Positions 35,593 to 48,032 of a stretch of 64,000 nucleotides of DNA are shown piece by piece (the stretch's first letter is position 1; the number at the start of each line of letters is the position of its first letter). The position numbers were made by a program, and so were the translations under genes. The DNA comes from Drechmeria coniospora (lineage: Eukaryota; Ascomycota; Sordariomycetes; Hypocreales; Ophiocordycipitaceae). Location: positions 3,496,027 through 3,560,026 of the forward strand of contig NC_054390.1 in the NCBI RefSeq assembly GCF_001625195.1. Direction: 5' to 3'. The notes under the pieces are model-generated. The model worked only from the letters and a program-made list of their open reading frames with translations. It did no database searches and had not been told where the DNA came from.

Positions 35593-38374
35593 CTAGCGCT
35601 CCGGGTCGTAGCAGCCGCCGGCGACGACGAGGTTCATTCTCGTAAACTTGACCTTGGTCACCGGCGTCTTCTTGGTCGGGAACGCGCTGATCTGGTCCGG
35701 CGTCACCATGACCTCCTTGCCCTTCTTCTTGTGCGGCCCGCTCGACGACGGTACCGACGCCGACTGGGCGGCCGTCGCCGCGTTCGCCTGCGCGCCGGCC
35801 ATGGCTCCGGGCGCACCGGTGGCGTCTGCCGCCGTGACGTCCAGGCCGACCTGCTGGGCGACCTTGTGGGGGTCGGCCGGGGACTCGACGTCCCAGAGCC
35901 GCACGGTGCCGTCCTGGCCACCCGACGCAAGCACGTTGGACTCGACGCTGAAGCTGAGGGACCAGATGCCACCGCGGCCGTGGCCTCGCGAGCGCTTGAT
36001 GCGGGTGCCCTTGTTGATGTCCCAGAAGCAGATGCTGCCGGAACAGTCGGCGCTGGCCAGCAGCATGCCGTTGGGCGCGCACTCGAGCGCGCTGATGTAG
36101 TCGGTGTGCCCCGAAAAGACGCGGACGCACTGGCCCGTGACGATGGACCACATGCGAATCGTCTTGTCCGTCTCGTCCGAGGCCGAGAAGACGTACATGC
36201 CGTTGGGATGCCAGGCGATGGCCGAGATGGCCGTGTCGTGGCCGACCATGAGGCGCTGCGGCGAGGCGTGATCCTGCATCCATATCCGGAGCACCTTGTC
36301 GTAGCCGCCCGTCAGGAAGTAGTGGCCGTGAGGGCTCCACAGGGAGCGGTAGGCAGGGCCGTCGTGCGATTTGTAGACGCACAGGCAGGTCCACGACTCC
36401 AACGACCACAGCCGAACGTGGCCGTCGGCGGCGCAGGACAGGAGCAGCTTGGGCCTGCCGTCGATGGGAGCGTTCTGCCGGCCCTCGTCGCCAAACAGCC
36501 TCTGGGGAGGGCCCGAGGCCGAGTCGGAGAAGGAGACGTCATAGACGGGACCGGCGTGGCCGATGAGCTTCCGGCTGTTGAACTTGGCCTCCTTCTCGTG
36601 GCTGTTCATCGAAGGGAGCTCGGAGCCGTCGAGCGACCAGACGCGAATGTACGACTCACTGGTGCCGACGGCGACAAGACGGCCGTCGTCGGAAAAGTCG
36701 ATGCAGTTCACACTGTCGAGGTTAGCGGCGCGAAATAGGGCGGCAGCGGAATGAATCGCTTGGCTTACCCTCCCAGCGTGTTGTGAAAGGTGAACATGCA
36801 GGAGCTCACGGAGGTGCCGACGCCGCCGGTGCGGCCGTCGATCTTGAACCGGTCTCTGTTTTCGCGCACCTTTTGCATCTCGAGCATGATGTCTCGCGGC
36901 CTCGAGGGGGGCAGAGGAAGATCGGCGCGGGTCGGCGCTTCGGCGCTCTCCTCTCGCTTGATCTTCCGATCGAACTCGTCGACAAGGCTGGCGGCGCCCT
37001 CCGGTGGCGGGTTCCGCTTCTCCTCGTCCTCCAGCTCGGCGCGGACATCGTCGCGAAGGTCCGTTTCCATGGGCAACGGCCCGAGCTTGAGGGGGGCCGA
37101 AGGGTCGAGGACATCCCTGTTGGAGATGCCGATGTTGACGCCCGGGATGCCTTCCTGCACGTCGACGTCTTCGATGTCGGCATTCTTGGACCGGCGGAAG
37201 ACGGCCTCGAAGCTGAAGGGCGTGATGGGTCCTCGGGCCGTCGAGTCGATCTGGCAGTACGAGGCAAGGATATGGCGAATGACGATGCCGCCCTGCTCCG
37301 AATCTCTCTCCATGAAGTTGAACAGATCGCCGGCGGCATGCTGGTTGAGGGGGATTCGGTACTTGTTCTCCTTGTAGGTCTTGGTCATGGCGTTCTCCGA
37401 CAGATGCTGCGGCAGGGTGATGGTCGACAGCGTTTTGAGGTCGTCCGCATGCACGGGCTGAAAGTGGTGGCCCAGTTCCTTGGCAAAGGCTTTCGACTCC
37501 TCCGTGTAGCCATGACTGACGAGCTCTATAAAACTGTAGATGAAGGTCGGCCAGAGCAGCTTGGACAGCTCGAACTGCGAGAGTGGTTAGCGGATGGTTG
37601 GGCGGCTAAGGGCACGCCGGTGACTTGCCTTGTAGAGATCAAGGTTGTTATCGACCCAGTCCTTTAGCAGCTTCAATGCCTTTTGGTACTTCTTAGGCCC
37701 CATGTTTGCCAGCTGCGAGATGGGTTTGCCATCGGGGCCGAGGTGCTTCGACTCCTGACGGAACACCTCTTCGGTATGATTGAAGCCTCTCTTGAGCAAA
37801 TAGTCCGTAACCTGTTTTCGCCCTACGATTAGTGGCACGAATGACGAGGGTGGAAGGTAGCGGCACAGCGACAGGATGCGTAGCTTTCGTTGGCGAGTAC
37901 GACGGGGGCGACGCAGCCCTCGCGAGGCATGGGCGGCCTGCAACACGGGAGGCTTGGCCAACGAGGGTAGGAAGCATGCGGGGGGATGGATCGAGCAGAG
38001 GAGTAGAGGGTATTCAGGCTGTGCTATATGTGATGCATGATGAAGCGTCATGATACACGGCACGGGGACCCTCGCCGCTGGGCCGTAGCCTCGGAGCTGT
38101 GCTAGTGGGGGAGTTGCCGATGGGAGAGGTGCCGATGGGAGAGGTGCCGATGGGAGAGGTGCTGGTGGCAGAGGAGACGCGGATGGCAGAGAGTGACGGG
38201 GGAGAGCACGAGGGCATGCGGACGTACTATCTGGTTTAGATTCTGGTTTGACATGGCTCCCCCGCCCGATGTGGTGGTTGTATTCGCGTTCGGCGTAGGG
38301 ATGGTCGGAGATGTCGTTGCCTGGCCGCCGTAGCTGGCAGCCGGGGCCACTGGGGTTGGGGGTTGGCCAGACAT
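35593..38374 (-). CDS. taf5: TFIID subunit TAF5 (also SAGA), WD40 repeat protein
   Basis: Four exons: 38374-38228, 37811-37629, 37574-36769 and 36712-35593, 751 aa. Introns are 416 bp (GT-AG), 54 bp (GC-AG, AAG|GCAAGT, joining DLYK to FELSKLLWP) and 56 bp (GT-AG). The N-terminus is Pro/Thr rich. A LisH-like segment, [20 protein letters not shown] (about 49-70), is followed by the TAF5 NTD2 alpha-helical domain (about 100-240). After a linker, six WD40 blades are visible, each ending in a WS/WD dipeptide (for example [24 protein letters not shown]). The protein scaffolds TFIID around the TAF6-TAF9 pair and is shared with SAGA. Intron 1 contains a 15-bp repeat, GATGGGAGAGGTGCC on the plus strand, three times at about 38118-38162. 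No alternative assignment is plausible. Confidence 0.96.
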
Positions 38375-39529
38375 GTCCGCGCAGCGGCCGCGAGAATGAA
38401 AGATTCGACCTGTCGTTTGGACAATCGAGATTCCGCGGCGGAGGCGCTCCCCCAGCGACCTAGGTGATGCTCCTTATCAGCACGTCTTGCGCGCAGCAAA
38501 CGTTCGGAAGCCGCTGCAGCGCCCCGAGGCCAAGGAAGTCGAGGGCCCAGGCAGTATCGAGCTCGACCAAGCGGGAGAATTTCCTTCCTCGCAGGTGGTG
38601 GGATGAGATTGGGAGGAGCTGGATGGCGGGGCGTGACAGCGACGATGGACAGGTGCAAGCGTGTTGCGTCGACGAAATCCGGACCGAGATTCAAGGATTC
38701 CTTTGCAGTATCGCTCTCAGCCTTCCAGTACCTGTATTGGTGTACCTTGCCGACCTTGTCATGTAAATTACAGGTATTCTGTACATGTACTGGCGCCATA
38801 CGCACTAATAGTTCGGAGTACATGTACTTGCATGTTTGCCATACTAAGACACCTTCGTAAGTACAATGCAAGTACGGTAATTACAGTACTTGTACAAGTA
38901 AACTTTAGGCTTACTTACACTTATGAGGTACTTTGCACAACTACATGTACAATACATGGAGTACAGCACAGTACTCGTACAGCACGGGGCACTAACATAC
39001 TTGTCTCTGCACAGCACACTTGACATTACCTTTGTACTTGCATGTACGGAGTACAGTGAAGCTATACAAACAAATCCGGTTGCAGTGCCTTGAGCTACCT
39101 AGTATCCAATTGATTGACTGGTTGTGCCTGCAGCAGCGGACAAATAATAGAGAAGTACAGTGCCTACAACGTATCGCCACTACGGATTACAGTGCCGCAA
39201 GTATGTAAGCACAAGTAAGTAAGTGCCTAGTACTGTAAGTACAGTGCCTAGTATCTGGGGCGGATGCTGGCACGTGATTGGTTAGGGAAGCACATTTGCA
39301 GTTAGGCCCAAGCATTTACAGAGTACTCCGTACTCCGTACTCACTGTACATGCACTTGTACGTTGTACTCCGTATCCGTACTTACAGTACACCTACTGTA
39401 CAACTAATACTGTAGTAATATTAATACTTACAACTGCAACGTACACCTACCTCGCCAATAGAACCTCCTGGCCTGCCTAGCAAAGAACAATCAGCTCCTT
39501 CATTCGTGCCACGCCGTCTCCTCCCAGCG
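38375..39529. other. Divergent intergenic, taf5 / med11, GTAC-rich
   Basis: 1.15 kb between two divergent genes for transcription machinery. The part at 38770-39440 is low-complexity with many TACATGTAC and GTACTCCGTAC words (for example near 39320). No further gene seen. Confidence 0.6.
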
Positions 39530-40090
39530 ATGGCGACTCTCGACGATGTCGTCATGGCCGACTCTCAGGACGAGCAATACCAACCCTTTACGCTGGAAGA
39601 AAACATCAATCAGCTCAACGCCATCGACAAATCCATCGTCGAGCTCATGGCTCACACGGCGACGGCACTGAACGCACTCACGACACCTGCCACCACCAAA
39701 ACCTCCGACACTACGGGCGAAGCCAGCAGGCCGCCGGCGCTGGACCCTGCCTCCCAGAAAGACGCGTTTCGATCGGCGACGAACTCGTTCCTCACATTGC
39801 TGCACAGCATTGACGTTCGGATGAAGCGTCAGGTGCTCGCGCTCGAGGAGGTGGGCATCGTGAACTTGTCGAATGCGCAGCGGCAGGAGAGCCCCAACAC
39901 GGGCACGACGGTAGCGCCGAAAGCCTCGCCTCAGCCGAATGGTGTCGGCGACGTGGGCACTCTTGACGTTGGCTGGTTGAACAGCAGGAGCACGAGGGTC
40001 GAGAGGGAGATGGAGGCCGAGGCCTGGCAGGATGCGCGCGAGCTGCTCGAGAGACTGAAGGCGAAGCAAACGGCAGAAAATGAGGGGTAA
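39530..40090 (+). CDS. med11: Mediator complex subunit 11
   Basis: Single exon, 186 aa, ATG at 39530 (GCGATGGCG). The Med11 domain spans about residues 14-120: YQPFTLEENINQLNAIDKSI, a helix VELMAHTATALNALT, and the second helical pair FRSATNSFLTLLHSIDVRMK with RQVLALEEVGIVNL. The C-terminal helix (RVEREMEAEAWQDARELLER) is charged and coiled-coil-like. Med11 pairs with Med22 in the Mediator head module and helps recruit Rad2 and TFIIH-linked functions at promoters. Length is close to that of other filamentous fungi. Confidence 0.9.
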   Translation: MATLDDVVMADSQDEQYQPFTLEENINQLNAIDKSIVELMAHTATALNALTTPATTKTSDTTGEASRPPALDPASQKDAFRSATNSFLTLLHSIDVRMKRQVLALEEVGIVNLSNAQRQESPNTGTTVAPKASPQPNGVGDVGTLDVGWLNSRSTRVEREMEAEAWQDARELLERLKAKQTAENEG

Positions 40091-40866
40091 TTCTTGCAAC
40101 GAAGCGATGGCCGTGGCGGGAGTGGCCATCTCATGGCTTGCGGGTTTCGAAATCTCGACGAAATCTCGGCTCCCCACGCTCTCTCCGTCTTCTCCCCATC
40201 GGCGTTGCCCGTCCCCCACCGTTCCAACCGTTCCAACCACGCCGGCACGCAGGTTCACGCAACAGTCCTACAGAACAGGGCCAACGTATCACGCGCCACG
40301 CTCGTCCAAAGCATACGAAATCATTCGCTCCAGCCGGTCCCATGGCGTCGCCATGCAAGAGTGTAGGCCGAGGATCAGGCGAAACATGAACAGTGCGTCA
40401 CACCCTCACCGACACGAACGCATACTCGCGCGCACACACCATGCTAACAGCGAATTTTAGAAGCGGTATTCGATTTCCTACGCTTCAAAGAGAATGCAAC
40501 GGCCATCGACAACACGGCTGGTGAGGGGCGGAATCAAGACGGACGAGCCGTGCTGGCCACAAGGGTAAGGTGCCGCCGCAGCCCAGACGTTGGCCGCAGC
40601 CGTCCTGGGCTCTCTATTCGCCATGGCCGTGCCAGGCATGGACAAGGTGGAAGTGTTGGGTGAGCGTCGCGCGATGCAGCTGGTCGTAGGAGCTCGATGG
40701 GTACAGTAGATCAGATCAGTAGATGGCATTATGACTGATGAACCTTTTGCCGACCATGGGGTTTGACCGCCGACCGTCAGCAATCGTGCGTTGGCTTGTC
40801 GTCACTGCCAGTTGACCGGCGGCATGGCTCGATGGTGACATGTAGTTTTACCCCGTGGAACGCTCC
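40091..40866. other. Intergenic, no supported gene
   Basis: 776 bp between convergent genes, med11 and the small membrane protein. Short frames only; no motif, repeat or RNA gene recognised. Confidence 0.6.
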
Positions 40867-41151
40867 TCATTCAGCGGGTAGCGCCCCCGTGGCCTGCTCG
40901 TCGAGTTCGGTCGGAAGCTCCCGTTGCAGCTTCATGTACTTTATGCGCCAGTAGCAGAAGCCGTAGGCAAACATGCAAGTCATCATGAAGAGCACACCGA
41001 GGGTGACGGATAGCGCAATCAAGACTTCCCCGCTTGTGCCCGTGCCGCAAGCGTCCTGGGGCAGCGCGTTCAACTCGACCTTTCCACCGCCCAGCGGTTC
41101 CGTGCAGATGCCCGATGTAGGATCGCAGCTTTGGTTGCTGCCGGACGCCAT
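40867..41151 (-). CDS. Small single-pass membrane protein, unknown function
   Basis: Single exon, 94 aa, ATG at 41151 and TGA at 40867-40869. The N-terminal 43 residues are polar and contain four cysteines spaced as C-x6-C and C-later (SCDPTSGICTEP and QDACGTG), which suits an extracellular or lumenal side with disulphides. One hydrophobic span (about 44-69, EVLIALSVTLGVLFMMTCMF onward) is followed by a positive segment WRIKYMKLQREL, so the C-terminus should be cytosolic (type III / N-out). No signal peptide is seen. I recognise no named family. The compositional design and clean start and stop support it as a real gene, but no domain evidence exists. Confidence 0.6.
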   Translation of the reverse strand: MASGSNQSCDPTSGICTEPLGGGKVELNALPQDACGTGTSGEVLIALSVTLGVLFMMTCMFAYGFCYWRIKYMKLQRELPTELDEQATGALPAE

Positions 41152-43168
41152 GCTTCCTCACGGCCCGATGTCGAGAAAACTGGGAGACTTGGCGTCAAGG
41201 TGAGTGACCTGACTGATGAACCGATTGACGGACCGACGGACTGACGCAGCCTATGCAGACGAGGGTGGAGGAGTAGAGATGCAAGACGCGCAGGTGGGCG
41301 CAAGGTGGGTATATGTCAACCAGAACTGGACGGAACATGATCATTCATGGACGTGAGCCAACTGGTTTGTGAACGGATGCGACTTGAAAGGCGACCTGTT
41401 TGCTCGCTTCACAGGTACGAAAGCCGTACGCCTTGGACGTGCCACTGAACAAGGCGAGCACAACACCACTGACCCCATCCTCGTCGGGCACATGCGAATC
41501 GGGCGGCCCAGATGCATGGCAATGCTGGGCCCGTGATTGTCCCTACCGTCGGTGGTAGGTCTGCGAGGTGTCTTCAGTACGGCTGCGACACTTGCACAGC
41601 CGTCATGAGCCGTAGAGCCAGCACCCATGCCATGGGCTGCATTGAAGCAGCCTCTCACAGTCTCGCTCGCCGTGGCAGATTGAAGAAGCTGGCAATGGTA
41701 GAGACTTGGCCTCTCCGCAATGTACGTTGCCATGACGAGATTCCGAGGCAATCATCGCCAGCGTATGAGGTAGTTGAGGGATGGGTGAGAACCGATCCAT
41801 GCGATGGTTGGGAGTGATCGTTGGTTGCCTGTTCATGTGGACAATGCATAATACTGTACGCCTCGTACGGAGGAGATAAGTAGTAATACAGTACAAGTAT
41901 GAGTACCAAGTACATAAGTACAGTACTTACAGTAGATGCTTCGAGTACTCCGTAATACCTGGTAATATTAATAAACGCATACTTACCGTTTGTACTCGGG
42001 CAGTATTACTGTACAAGTACAAGTATGTACTGTATATTAGTACGGAGTACTCCGTACAGGTAGTAATATTAGTCAGTACGTTGTATGTGTGAATCTCGGG
42101 AGATACTTGCCTGCATCACTTGTCCTTGTGCACAGGCAACAATTGTTCCTGAGCAAACTGCTTGTACTTATTATATACTGTACTTGTACAGTACAGTACT
42201 CTGTAGGTGTACATGTAATTACTGTACGGAGTGCATTACGTACTTGCATGACGAGAGGTATGCGACCGACGGGAATGCCGCCAGACAGATATCAGCACAG
42301 CTTAGTACCTAGTATGGACTAGCACTGGGCAGAACATACCTACCTAGTACTAAGAACTGCAGTGTAGTCCATGCACAAGGTACAAGTACAGTACTTGCAG
42401 AACATTAGTGCCGTGCCGTGCAGTGCAAGGCCCGGAATTGTACTGTAAGTACTCGGCCGTCCTCATCGCTGCCAGTAGTGTTGATCTTAGTACTGAACAG
42501 TATTTGTGCTTGCTTCATTGGTGAGCGAGGACCCCGTAGCAAGCGATGCGCCACAGGAGCTGTTCTTCCAGTAATATCCAATTAAATTCCGCGCAATCGC
42601 CTCCTTGGCGAGCCGAGGGGTCCGCCAGAGGCCCCCCAATGCTACGAAATACCTGGTAATAGTAATTATTAGTTGCCAGCCGTAACCCGTATTTCGGTAA
42701 AAGAGGTAATTAATACGGAGGCCCAGAGTACTGTACTGTACTGTAAGTACGGTACTGCACTGCACTGTACATGGCTGGCACCACCAAGCACCGTCGAAAG
42801 GCAGGGCCGCCGCTCCCATCCCCCCCCCCCCCCGACAACTGGTCGACGTGTACGGATAGGAAACTGGTGGCATCCATCCATCCCCGTCCCCCTCCTGCTG
42901 ACCCGACTCGTCGTCAGCATCACGATTTTCTCCTCCCTTGCAAAGGCGACCGGAGGTCACGCCGCTGCTTGCCTCGAAACCCGCTCGTCCTCCGCCCGCC
43001 CCGTCTCATCCGAGTGACAGACGCCCTCCCACCGATTCGCCGACGCCGACTGCTGCGGCGGCCCAGGCGCAACAAACTTTCGGGCCCGGAGACCCATCCA
43101 GGAGGCCCGCGAGTCATCGTCACCGGCCTGTCAGGCGACACCTGGAACGCAGGGCCGAAACAGCCAGC
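41152..43168. other. Intergenic, 2 kb, GTAC-rich island
   Basis: No supported gene. 41830-42480 and 42650-42780 are dense in GTAC, TACGGAGTAC and AATATTA words (perfect GTACGGAGTACTCCGTAC-like block near 42040-42057). An 11-nt C-run lies near 42824-42834. The last 200 bp form the leader of the Ytp1-like gene. Confidence 0.6.
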
Positions 43169-44833
43169 ATGGCGTTGCTCAGCCGAGCGCCGGGACCTGC
43201 ACCCGTCCCTGGCCTTTTCCTCCTCTGCATCGCCGCCCTCGCAAGCATGTCGGACGCTCACGACCACCACGAAGGCGGCGATTCCAAGATTGTCGTCGGC
43301 GACACCGTGTCCAAGGATCCCATTGTGCGTTGGCCGTTAGCCGACTCGGCTTCCCCCATCCGACACGCCCGACGGCTTGCTGACGAGGGGAGAGAGGGGG
43401 GGGAGTAGGATTCGATACTATGGATTCACATCGTCATCCAAATGCTCGCCTACGGCGTCATCTTCCCCATCGGCATGGTCCTCGGCGTACGTCCGGCTCG
43501 CGTCCGGCCAAGAGCCGCTCGGCTAATTCGTCGCACTTGCAGATAACAAAGTCCAGGTGGCACGTTCCGACCCAATCCTTCGGCTCGATCCTCGCCCTCA
43601 TCGGCTTCTTTCTCGGCCACGCCCACGGCGGCCGTGAGTTCGTCGGCAACAACATCCACTCCATCTTCGCCACCATCCTGCAGCTTCTCCTCATCGGCCA
43701 GATCGTCCTCGGTCTCTACCTCAAGGGTCACTGGGAAAAAGGCGTCAACGGCAGGATCAGGAGGCTCATCCGACCCTGCCACTCCGTCATCGGCAAGGCC
43801 ATGCCCCTCCTCGCCTGGGTGCAGATGATCTTTGGCGGCATCACCACGCTCGGCTTCTGCCAGGGCGACCACCTCGGCCAGTGCCTCGCCCACTTCATCA
43901 TGGGCGGTGCCTTTGTCGCCTACGGCATCCTGCTGACCATCATCCTACTCGTCGGCCAGGTCTGGATGCTCCGCTGCGGCCGGTCCCAGGAGTTCTTCGA
44001 CAGCGCCGTCATCGCCGCCTGGGGCTGCGTCAACACCTTCACCGAGCACCGCTGGGGCACCGCCTGGGTCAAGAACGACTGGCAGCACACGACCATGGGC
44101 ATCATCTGGTGGTGCGCCGGCCTCGCCGGCATGTGGCTCAGCAAGGACCGCGACGGCAACCCGAAGCGCAACTTCATCCCCGGCTTCGTCATCTTCGTGA
44201 CCGGCTGGGCCATGTCGGCGCATCCGCAGGCGCTCATGGTCAGCGCCATGACGCACTCCACCTTTGGCAAGACCCTCATGGCCGCCGGCTTGGCCCGCGT
44301 CGTCGAGATTGCCTTTGTCCTGAGGGACAAGCAGTCCCTCTCCGACGACGGCCGCTCCTGGAACAGCTTCCAATTCGTGCCCGTCTTCGTAGGTCCCGCC
44401 CCGAGCCCCCCCTCCCTCCGTCGTGGCGACTCGCTGACCGAGGCAGCTCCTCTACGCCGCCGGCTTCCTCTTCATGGGCGCCACCGAGGAGCAGATGGCT
44501 CTCGTCCACAACTCGCGCATGGACGCCGTCTCGTACATTCTCATCCTCTACTCGCTCGCCTTCCTGCTCTTCCTCTTCGCCAACATGCTCATCAGCCTCT
44601 ACGACCGCCAGGCGAACCCCGCCATGAAGCCCAAGACGCTCGGCAACGGCTACCCGCACGTCAACGGTCACGCCATGGAGGAGGGGCACGTGCGCGACGC
44701 CGAGGAGTTTGAGCTCGACGGACTGATGACGGATGACGAAGGCGACGAGAGCCGACGCATGCTGCGCAAGAGCGAGGACAGCCTCGACACGCCGACGACG
44801 CTTGGGAACAACAACGAGTCGTCGGTGCACTGA
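43169..44833 (+). CDS. Ytp1-like polytopic membrane protein (DUF2427/DUF2435)
   Basis: Four exons: 43169-43324, 43409-43486, 43543-44388 and 44447-44833 (introns 84, 56 and 58 bp, all GT-AG and phase 0), 488 aa. A signal peptide covers about residues 1-30 and is followed by a short His-rich stretch, DAHDHHEGG. The DUF2427 region has WIHIVIQMLAYGVIFPIGM and the cytochrome-b561-like helices with HVPTQ, GHAHGG and HSIFATIL, plus a second half (WMLRCGRSQEFFDSAVIAAW, NDWQHTTMGIIWW) matching the Ytp1 C-terminal domain. About ten transmembrane spans end in a soluble acidic tail. The conserved histidines within helices suggest haem or metal binding by analogy to b561 proteins; the function of Ytp1 itself is not established. 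Confidence 0.88.
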
Positions 44834-45424
44834 CGTCGCCGGCGCCGAGGGAGGAGCAGCAGCAGCATCGAAGCACACGTGTACATGAGCATGGATATTG
44901 ACCGTGCAGGAAGGCGTTGGGGAATGTCCGTTGGGACCTGATCCGCTCGAACGAGAGCCGCGTGAGGCTATCCGCCACCGTCACCGCGCCCGCGGCATGC
45001 TGGGAGACTTGGAAGCAGCCTTGTGCCGTTCTCCCAACCGTCAACGGGTGGAGACGCCGATGATTCGCGAAGATTCACGAACAAGTATTGTAATTGCATA
45101 GATTCAAATGTGCTGCGTACTTATGCTTGGAGAACGGCGAGACCATGTCGACGTTCCAGTGCACCTACTTAATGCATGCACAGGCCTAAAAAGTCGCCGT
45201 GGATCCTCCCGCTAATTATTAACAGCACGTCGCTCATACGCTGCCGGGTCCACTGTTCATGGTGGGGTGCTCGCACTGTGGGGTCGAGATTTTCTACAGT
45301 ACAGAAAGCATCGCATCTCAGAGCGGTCGTGCTATCAAAATCTTTCCGATTCCATCTCGAAACCGACCCTGCCTCTGTCCAAGAACGGCAAACCGACAGG
45401 CTCCAAACCCTTCGACGACGCACG
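44834..45424. other. Intergenic, Ytp1-like 3' flank and alb1 promoter
   Basis: 591 bp. Overlapping short frames only; no supported gene, RNA or repeat. Confidence 0.6.
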
Positions 45425-45883
45425 ATGCCTTCGGTCAAAAACCCCAACGGCCCGTCCAAGAACCGGCTGGTGGCACGCGCCTCCAAGGCCAGGTCCGTTG
45501 CACGAAAGCGCGGCGAGGAGGCCCGGAACAAGATCAGCAAGGCGGACACGACGCGAGGCGCGCGGCCAGGCATTCTCCCGACGAGCGGCCCAAAGGCAAA
45601 GTTGAGCGCCAAGAAGCAGAGGAAGTTGGAGAAGAAGATGGGGTACGCGCTGAAGCGGAGGATGGAGGCTGAGGGTGAGGCCGAGATGAAAGGCAAGTGC
45701 ATCGATGCCCCTCTCCTTTCCTCCCCACGCACATCCCTTCGTCCCAGAAGCTAGTGGGATCGGGGTCGGGTGTACGGCCGTGCGGGTGAACAAGAGTGGC
45801 TAACGGGGAAGACAGATGCCCCGGCGAACCAAGATGACGTCGACAAGCAAATAGCGGCCGAGGAGATGGAGGGGATACAGTGA
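45425..45883 (+). CDS. alb1: Ribosome biogenesis protein Alb1
   Basis: Two exons, 45425-45692 and 45816-45883, 111 aa. The 123-bp intron has a GC donor (AAAG|GCAAGT), GCTAAC branch point and GACAG acceptor. It joins EGEAEMK to DAPANQDDVDKQIAAEEMEG. Reading through the donor as a GT site two bases later breaks the frame. The protein is small and very basic: MPSVKNPNGPSKNRLVARAS at the start, RPGILPTSGPKAKLSAKKQR in the middle and KLEKKMGYALKRRMEAEGE before the splice, all typical of fungal Alb1. Alb1 binds Arx1 on pre-60S particles near the tunnel exit and accompanies them from nucleus to cytosol. It ends in a short acidic tail. Confidence 0.88.
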
Positions 45884-46631
45884 CCGCAAATGCAATCGCC
45901 GTGGCCGAGAGTGCAATTACGAGGCATGGCGGCGGGGTATCTGGCGGATTACAGTGCACCCGAACAAAAGTGACGGCGACATCTTCAACGGGCGTTTGCT
46001 TGGCTGGCGCAAATGGATTAATCACGCGCACCTCTATCAAGTCGGCCGACATGAATGCTGCCGCTGTGGGACGCACCGCGAAGCATCGCATTGCTCTGAC
46101 ATCTTCATCAAGACCTTCTCCACCACGATTCCCGTGCGAGAATGGCCGAATGGGTCAAACGGCCAGCCCTTGGCCCGTGGGATAGGTTGGATAGGGCACC
46201 GAGGAGTGCTGGTGGACCTTGTGCCGGCTGTCGATGACGAGGTGCCGATGAAGTGCAGCTCCCCATTCAAGGGATGCTTTGGAATTCGCCATGGCGACCC
46301 GACCGGCTGCATATGTGGGAGAATCAGGGCAGGTGAAAGAGCGAACCCGAGTTGGGCTCTCTATTCTCCATATTCAGCTGCCTGTTCTTAGTTTCGTTTC
46401 TGGGCAACGGATCGGCAGTATATGAGCATGGACGGAACGGGCATGTGCACCGCCAAATCGTTGACAATGCCACATATTCATGAATGACAATTGGAAGCCA
46501 TTCTGTTGGTGTGCACGTGAGAGTGCCACCGCTTCTTCCATCCTACATCCATCCCAACCTGACCCGTCGCCTCGTCGTGCCACCTTGTTCTTGCACGGCC
46601 TTGTTCGCACCCGTGAATGGCCATCACGCAG
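45884..46631. other. Intergenic, no supported gene
   Basis: 748 bp. A plus-strand open frame (45954-46391) has no ATG in good context and no recognisable domain, so it is not called. Confidence 0.5.
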
Positions 46632-48032
46632 ATGGGGAAATTACAACGGCTTCTCGGAGATGGCATCTCACAGGCCAAGAACCGACCACAATCCGGTGAT
46701 GATGGTGACTCCCCGCCAATGACATGTCGTCAAGATGGTCTGTTTTTTCTCCCACTTCACCTTCACCGACAACCCCTGGCACGTTGCTGAGAAGTGAAAG
46801 CAGAAGGATACGTTGCAAGTCAAGCAGCCTCTGTATCGGCGAAGCGCTTTGCCGAGTTCCTGCACAATACCGTGCCGACGGCATTCATCCCCTCCGACAT
46901 CTTCGACTTCCTGCACCGCGAAGCGAATGCACGTCTAGATCTGGCCAAGGTGGCAGGCGCCCGACTCGAAGAAGTCATCATCGGAGACGATTGTTTGCCC
47001 ACGTGGCCCGGCTTCTTTTGGGATCCAGAGACGGAATCCCTCCATGTGGCAATCCAAAATCGCCTCGTCGACTTTCAGGTATCTTGCGAGCTCGGCAACC
47101 TTGTCCAGCGAGACATTGTCAACAAGGGAAACCTCAAATTAGCCCAAGCTCGCGAGATGGGTATTCATTTGAGAGACATGGTCATCGGCGACAATCTCCT
47201 ACCGACGTGGAAGTTTAGCTGGGAAACGGACGAGGAGGTGAATGGTCAGCGGGAGAATGATGCCGAGCCGGCCCCAGAGAGTGACCTGACAGACTCGCAG
47301 AGGGACAACCTCTCCGTCAACGGGCATTCCGAAAGCGCCACCATCACGCCTGTCAGCGATATTTTTGACTCCAGTGTCCTGCCGGATACTCCCGTTGGAA
47401 GCCCGATCTCGCAGTGCGATACCGAAGTGGACGATGACATTGCGGAAGACTACGGCCAGCTCATTGAGATGAGCAACTTGGTAGCCCTAGAGCCTACCTA
47501 CGAGGAGCCAGAGGACTTTGCGGACAACGTCATCCACAATGTCCAAGTGTTTGGAGCACCACTGGGCTCGTCTTCCGAGGTCGATCTCGAGGTGTACCTG
47601 GTCGAGGAGGACGACATCTCTCATCTCCCGGAGGTGGAACTTGCCATTGACAGGGAGGCATTCGAGTTTCACTTTGGAAATGAATGCGCAATAGATGTGC
47701 ATATTCCCGGCGCTCGAATATTCTCCATGGCGGCGAGCGACGAGGACGAGACCGAGGCCGAGTGTTTTGCGAAAACGCAGCGTCCAACTCCCATTCCACT
47801 ATTCACGCGCAGCGAACTTTACGGTGAAAATATTCTCGCAGATAGAGAAGCGTCAATAGAACCAGAGCATTCGGAAGAAGTCACCGAGGATGAATTGGAG
47901 GCATCAGAACATTCGGCAGAAGTTACAGAAGGTGAAACAGCGGCCGAAAAGCGAGGTGTCAACCCGACGGGAACGCGTAGGATTCTATTGGAGGCAAGCA
48001 AGGCGTTCTGGGGCTTCAATAACGAAGATTAA
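46632..48032 (+). CDS. Acidic protein of unknown function with a duplicated motif
   Basis: The main exon (46801-48032) is clear. It has no ATG, so I infer a first exon 46632-46695 starting MGKLQRLLGDG and a 105-bp intron (GTGATG donor, pyrimidine tract, AAAG acceptor, phase 1), giving 431 aa. A second donor at 46705 is also possible. The N-terminal 150 residues hold two copies of one motif: ANARLDLAKVAG followed by LEEVIIGDDCLPTW, and GNLKLAQAREMG followed by LRDMVIGDNLLPTW, each ending in an aromatic segment. The remainder is strongly acidic (Glu, Asp, Ser) and likely disordered, with EHSEEVTEDELEASEHSAEV near the end. No signal peptide or membrane span. I recognise no family; codon use and uninterrupted length argue that it is real. 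Confidence 0.65.
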
